Shown here: positions 5,426 to 8,753 of the stretch, one piece after another | Layout: every line of letters starts with the position of its first letter | Position numbering within the stretch: position 1 is the stretch's first letter | Assembly (NCBI GenBank): GCA_016873575.1 | Contig: VGWY01000110.1 | Coordinates: forward strand, 1-8,753 | Direction of reading: 5' to 3' | From: Nitrospira sp. | GTDB taxonomy: Bacteria; Nitrospirota; Thermodesulfovibrionia; Thermodesulfovibrionales; SM23-35 | DNA length: 8,753 nucleotides | Notes under the pieces: model-generated | What the model saw: the letters and a program-made list of their open reading frames with translations, nothing else | Told to the model about the DNA's origin: nothing | Databases searched by the model: none | Made by a program: the position numbers and the translations under genes

Positions 5426-7063
5426 ATGAAATTTTTAACACTTCTCCTCTTATTCATTTTATTCCCTCTCAATGCCTGGGGTTATGTACCCCACGAATAT
5501 CCTGCAATCTACACCCACCAGATAGGGTGCATCTTCTATTTAATCGCCCTACTTATCTTTTTGTGGGTTATTGTCTCTCACCGTCTGCATAAAGAAAGGG
5601 GCTGGAGATACCTTTTTCTCGCGGTAATATTTTTTATCATATGGGATATAGATATACTCATCAGTCGTTTTGCAGAGGCATGGTGGCCACCCCAGAGAAT
5701 AGGAGAAATAGAGGGATGGGAGTATTTCAGAATGAAGATACTCGTTCAAGGTCCTGAATATATCTATTACATGGGAAGATGCGATTTTATACTTCTCAAT
5801 GTCGCAATGCTCCTCTTTTATATTGGACTGAGAGAGCAACTGAAAGAAGAAAAAAAAGAGGTCCGGTATTTTGCCCCTGCGATTCTCCCGCTCCTTCCGA
5901 TTCTGCTCTCTGATATCACAGGAAACATCATATTTATAACGCTTTCAATACTGTGCCTTACTACCAGTGTAAAACTCTACAAAAGGGACAGAGAAAATCC
6001 GCTCTGGCACTACATGGTGTTGCTTTCCTCTACATATCTTATGTTCTCAATAAGCAGGTCCTTAGGCCATATTTTAAAGCACGTACTTATCCCAACAGGA
6101 AACCGATATATCTGGGACTACCTCTATCTGGATGCAATTGGTGGAAGTCTTAATACCTCTATCCGTTTTTTAGTAGCTACCCTGACTCTTTTCTTCATCT
6201 GGGTATACAGATCATATCTGAAAATATCGCAGGATAAGGAGGAATTAGCAAGCTCTGTGGCGGAAAGGACCCATCTCATAGAGCAATTAGAAAGAGATAA
6301 AATGGAGCTCAAGGAACTGGATAAACTAAAATCCGCTTTCTTAGCCAACGTGTCTCATGAACTCCGTACCCCTATGAATTCTATCATCGGCTATACAGAA
6401 CTATTATTAGACAGGGTTGACGGCCCTATTAATGAAGACCAGGAAAAGAGCCTCAAGAAGGTAACAGTTAATGCCAGACACCTCCTGCAACTGATAAATG
6501 CTATCCTCGATATATCCAGGATAGAGTCAGGGAAAATAAAATTGGAACCGATGGAGCTCGACCTGAAATGGTTAACTGAGTCTGTTATCCCTACCTTTGA
6601 ACCTCTAATAAAACAGAAGGGACTTACACTTACTATTAATATAGATGAGAACCTACCTCTCATTTATGGTGATGAGGCCAGGATCAAACAGATTTTGACA
6701 AACCTGTTATCCAATGCCATTAAGTTCACCCTTAAGGGGGGTATAACCATAAGCGCTAAGCCCTCTGAGCGGGGTATTAAACCTGGAGAGCTACCTATAT
6801 TTACAGAAGTCTGTGTAGAGGATACAGGAATAGGGATAAAAGAGGAGGATATCGGCAAGATCTTTGATAAGTTCACACAGGTAGATGTCTCTACCGTGCG
6901 TCAATACGAAGGTGCAGGCCTCGGGCTCAGTATCACCAGTGGACTGGTAGCATTGCATAAAGGTGTGATCTGGGTAACGAGTAAATATGGAGAGGGCAGT
7001 AAATTCTGTTTTACCCTTCCCCTGAAAAAAGAAGTATTCGAGAAACATGTTGATTCTATATAA
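5426..7063 (+). CDS. Multi-helix membrane sensor histidine kinase
   Basis: A 545-residue kinase. A hydrophobic signal-like segment (2-18, ending NAWG) precedes a short outer stretch with HEYPAIYTHQ (23-32). About seven membrane helices follow (near 35-51, 61-79, 120-135, 148-162, 166-184, 195-211, 245-265). An aromatic loop with EAWWPPQR (84-91) and EYIYYMGRCDF (111-121) lies between helices two and three. I do not recognise this sensor as a named family; it could bind a small hydrophobic or metal ligand. After a coiled coil come HisKA with His311 (SHELRTP) and an ATPase domain with Asn430, DTGIG (466-470) and GAGLGL (496-501). There is no receiver, so it must phosphorylate a separate protein. 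Residues 297-540 match 301-544 of the preceding kinase at 188 of 244 positions by hand count, so the core arose by duplication. It starts seven bases after the previous stop with no strong Shine-Dalgarno site, which suggests translational coupling. Confidence 0.92.
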   Translation: MKFLTLLLLFILFPLNAWGYVPHEYPAIYTHQIGCIFYLIALLIFLWVIVSHRLHKERGWRYLFLAVIFFIIWDIDILISRFAEAWWPPQRIGEIEGWEYFRMKILVQGPEYIYYMGRCDFILLNVAMLLFYIGLREQLKEEKKEVRYFAPAILPLLPILLSDITGNIIFITLSILCLTTSVKLYKRDRENPLWHYMVLLSSTYLMFSISRSLGHILKHVLIPTGNRYIWDYLYLDAIGGSLNTSIRFLVATLTLFFIWVYRSYLKISQDKEELASSVAERTHLIEQLERDKMELKELDKLKSAFLANVSHELRTPMNSIIGYTELLLDRVDGPINEDQEKSLKKVTVNARHLLQLINAILDISRIESGKIKLEPMELDLKWLTESVIPTFEPLIKQKGLTLTINIDENLPLIYGDEARIKQILTNLLSNAIKFTLKGGITISAKPSERGIKPGELPIFTEVCVEDTGIGIKEEDIGKIFDKFTQVDVSTVRQYEGAGLGLSITSGLVALHKGVIWVTSKYGEGSKFCFTLPLKKEVFEKHVDSI

Positions 7064-7097
7064 TAAAAGTTGCAAAAACATTGGAAGGTAAACAACC

Positions 7098-7499
7098 ATG
7101 CCAAAGAAGATATTAATAGTTGAAGACAATGAGGATAGCCGGGAACTTGTTGTGAAGGTTCTGAAGAATAAGGGCTACCTCACTGTTGAGGCAGTTGATG
7201 GAGAAGATGCAATAGAAAAAGCAATGGCTGAAAGACCTGACCTGATCCTGATGGATATCTCAATCCCAAAAATTGATGGTTACGAAGTTACAAAAAGGCT
7301 TAAAAGCCAAGAGGAGTTTAGAGATATTCCCATCGTAGCCTTAACTGCCCACGCAATGAAAGGAGACAGAGAAAAAATCATCGTTGCAGGATTTGAAGGA
7401 TATATCTCAAAACCTATTAATGTGCGTGAATTACCCGATCAGGTAAAGGCTTACCTGAGAGGCAAGTGGGAGAGTGTCTTGGGTGGAGAAGACAAGTAA
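7098..7499 (+). CDS. Stand-alone response regulator receiver (CheY/DivK-like)
   Basis: A 133-residue cytoplasmic protein made of one receiver domain. Residues expected for phosphorylation are all present: the acidic pair Glu9 and Asp10, phospho-acceptor Asp53 in LILMDISIP, Thr83 in ALTAH, and Lys105 in YISKP. IVALTAHAMKGDREK and the lack of an output domain resemble DivK-like and hybrid-kinase receivers. It likely receives phosphate from the two upstream kinases, at least one of which lacks its own receiver, and then either signals by protein contact or passes phosphate on. GGAAGGT (7083-7089), eight bases before the ATG, is a good ribosome binding site. It follows the second kinase by 34 bases, and its end overlaps the next gene. 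Confidence 0.92.
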   Translation: MPKKILIVEDNEDSRELVVKVLKNKGYLTVEAVDGEDAIEKAMAERPDLILMDISIPKIDGYEVTKRLKSQEEFRDIPIVALTAHAMKGDREKIIVAGFEGYISKPINVRELPDQVKAYLRGKWESVLGGEDK

Positions 7500-8541
7500 G
7501 ATATTGATTGTAGATGACGCTGAAGATACCGTAGATCTCTTGAAAAAGAGATTTCACTCTGAAGGGTACGACACAGCAGAAGCTTACAACGGCGAAGAAG
7601 GCATTCAAAAGGTTGCAGAATATAATCCTGATTTAATCGTCCTCGATGTTATGATGCCGAAAATAAATGGCTATGAGGTCTGTCAAAGGCTTAAATCAGA
7701 CGAAAAAACCAAATATATTCCTATTCTTATGCTCACTGCAAAGGGTGAGGTTGAACATAAGGTAAAAGGTCTTGATATCGGGGCAGATGATTATATGTCC
7801 AAACCATTTGACTACAAGGAACTTTCTGCGAGAATCAGGTCATTACTTTCCCTGAAGGCAACGCATGAGAAAAAGGTGGTAGAGGAAAAGTCAGGTGCGC
7901 TGGAACAGATGATGGATCAGGTTGCACACGAGATAAGAAATCCCCTTACTGCCATTGGAGGGTTTGCACGCAAGGTCTATAATAAGCTTCCTGATGATGA
8001 TCCCAACAAAAAGTATATGGAAATTATCATAGAAGACGTAGCCATACTTGAAAGCATGATTAAGCAGCTTATTGAGTTAAAAAGCATGGCTGTGTCATAT
8101 AAAGAGCCTACAAATGTAACTGATGTAATCAAAGAATCCCTCACTGTTTTTGAACAGGATTTTTCACAAAAGGCTATTCACGTCCAAACTGAATTAACGG
8201 ATAATCTTCCTTTAATCAATGCAGACAAAAAACTTCTAAAAAAGGCACTATGTAATCTTATCAAAAATGCTCTTGAAGCAATGGAGGCAGGTACTAAAGA
8301 GTTGAAGATTGTAAGTAGGATAGAGAATGAAAATGTGATAGTAACTATATCTGATACAGGAAAAGGTATCTCGAAAGATAAGCTCAAGAGCATCTTTGAC
8401 CCTTTGTTTACCTCAAAAATTTATGGCCCGGGACTCGGTCTCACCTTTGCACAGAAGATAATCCAGGATCACAAGGGGACGATTTCTGTAGAAAGTGACC
8501 CTGGAAAGGGAACGACTTTTACGATAAGCTTGCCAGTTTAG
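7483..8541 (+). CDS. Soluble receiver-histidine kinase fusion
   Basis: A 352-residue cytoplasmic protein with a receiver first and a kinase second; no membrane helix is present. Numbered from GTG 7483, the receiver (about 5-122) has Asp11/Asp12, Asp55 in IVLDVMMP, Thr85 and Lys107 in YMSKPF. A short helical linker leads to HisKA, with His149 in AHEIRNPL. The ATPase domain has Asn258 and Asn262 in NLIKNALEAM, DTGKG (291-295) and GPGLGL (315-320). Such proteins let a phosphorylated receiver control a kinase, acting as a mid-step in a relay. The kinase half differs clearly from the two upstream cores (AHEIRNPL against SHELRTPM), so it is not part of that duplication. GTG 7483 is favoured because GGGAG (7468-7472) lies ten bases upstream. 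GTG 7474 is also open but abuts that site. The gene overlaps the end of the receiver gene, implying coupled translation. No output domain is present. Confidence 0.9.
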   Translation: MEKTSKILIVDDAEDTVDLLKKRFHSEGYDTAEAYNGEEGIQKVAEYNPDLIVLDVMMPKINGYEVCQRLKSDEKTKYIPILMLTAKGEVEHKVKGLDIGADDYMSKPFDYKELSARIRSLLSLKATHEKKVVEEKSGALEQMMDQVAHEIRNPLTAIGGFARKVYNKLPDDDPNKKYMEIIIEDVAILESMIKQLIELKSMAVSYKEPTNVTDVIKESLTVFEQDFSQKAIHVQTELTDNLPLINADKKLLKKALCNLIKNALEAMEAGTKELKIVSRIENENVIVTISDTGKGISKDKLKSIFDPLFTSKIYGPGLGLTFAQKIIQDHKGTISVESDPGKGTTFTISLPV

Positions 8542-8753
8542 AAAACCTGATTCTTTAACTATTTATAATACAAGCGGCGTAGTATTTAAGCGGATTGTCG
8601 ATGCGACCCCTCGGTAAAAATCAAGACCCATCTTCAACACTTGCAAAAAAATAATCAAGTAATAACAATGAGTTACAGCGACATAAAAAGGGCGTGGCAC
8701 TACAATATCCATTTTACTGGGCAGTGGTGTTTTACGATTAAACCTTCTTTTTC
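8542..8753. other. Right-edge region without an assignable gene
   Basis: No terminator-like hairpin with a T tract is seen after the kinase stop. A plus-strand frame opens at ATG 8668 and runs off the window (it begins MSYSDIKRAWHYNIHF). It has no Shine-Dalgarno site, and I recognise no family. A minus-strand frame also enters from the right edge and stays open for roughly 60 to 70 codons, again with nothing recognisable. Either could be the end of a real gene outside the window; neither is supported enough to call. Confidence 0.3.

Noticed and set aside
8695..8700. TGGCAC as the -24 part of a sigma-54 promoter
   Set aside because: No TTGC-type -12 element follows at the required distance.

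Overview
The window looks like a chromosomal segment from an anaerobic, respiratory bacterium. The evidence is a CooC-type carbon monoxide dehydrogenase maturation ATPase, a small multiheme cytochrome c, a sensor kinase with a covalent-heme motif, and a moderately AT-rich base composition. The gene mix fits Nitrospirota (Thermodesulfovibrio-like) or Desulfobacterota. That placement is inference; nothing here fixes the taxon.

Layout. (1) Positions 1-912, minus strand: cooC, followed after a short gap holding a strong dyad (43-61) by a Shine-Dalgarno site and the first bases of another minus-strand gene that leaves the window. (2) Positions 921-1969: an IS200/IS605-related element with near-perfect 24-bp inverted ends. 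It carries one REP-associated tyrosine transposase (RAYT) with a DnaA-like C-terminal helix-turn-helix, and it ends 32 bp upstream of the cooC ATG. (3) Positions 2030-2503: a secreted c-type cytochrome with four CxxCH motifs. (4) Positions 2509-2689: a non-coding foldback element with 24-nt outer arms enclosing REP-like palindromes whose stems covary. (5) Positions 2719-8541: four tightly packed plus-strand signalling genes. (6) Positions 8542-8753: no assignable gene.

The four signalling genes are probably one operon (gaps of 7 and 34 nt, then an overlap). The first is an 899-residue hybrid kinase with a periplasmic CxxCH sensor, a seven-cysteine cytoplasmic module and two receiver domains; the second receiver has lost its phospho-acceptor aspartate (Asn825). 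The second is a kinase with seven predicted membrane helices and a catalytic core about 77% identical to the first. The third is a stand-alone CheY/DivK-like receiver. The fourth is a soluble receiver-kinase fusion. No gene has a DNA-binding or enzymatic output domain. The set therefore looks like a multi-input phosphorelay whose final effector lies outside the window. The heme-binding sensor directly downstream of a periplasmic cytochrome suggests redox, ligand or respiratory sensing; this is inference from context.
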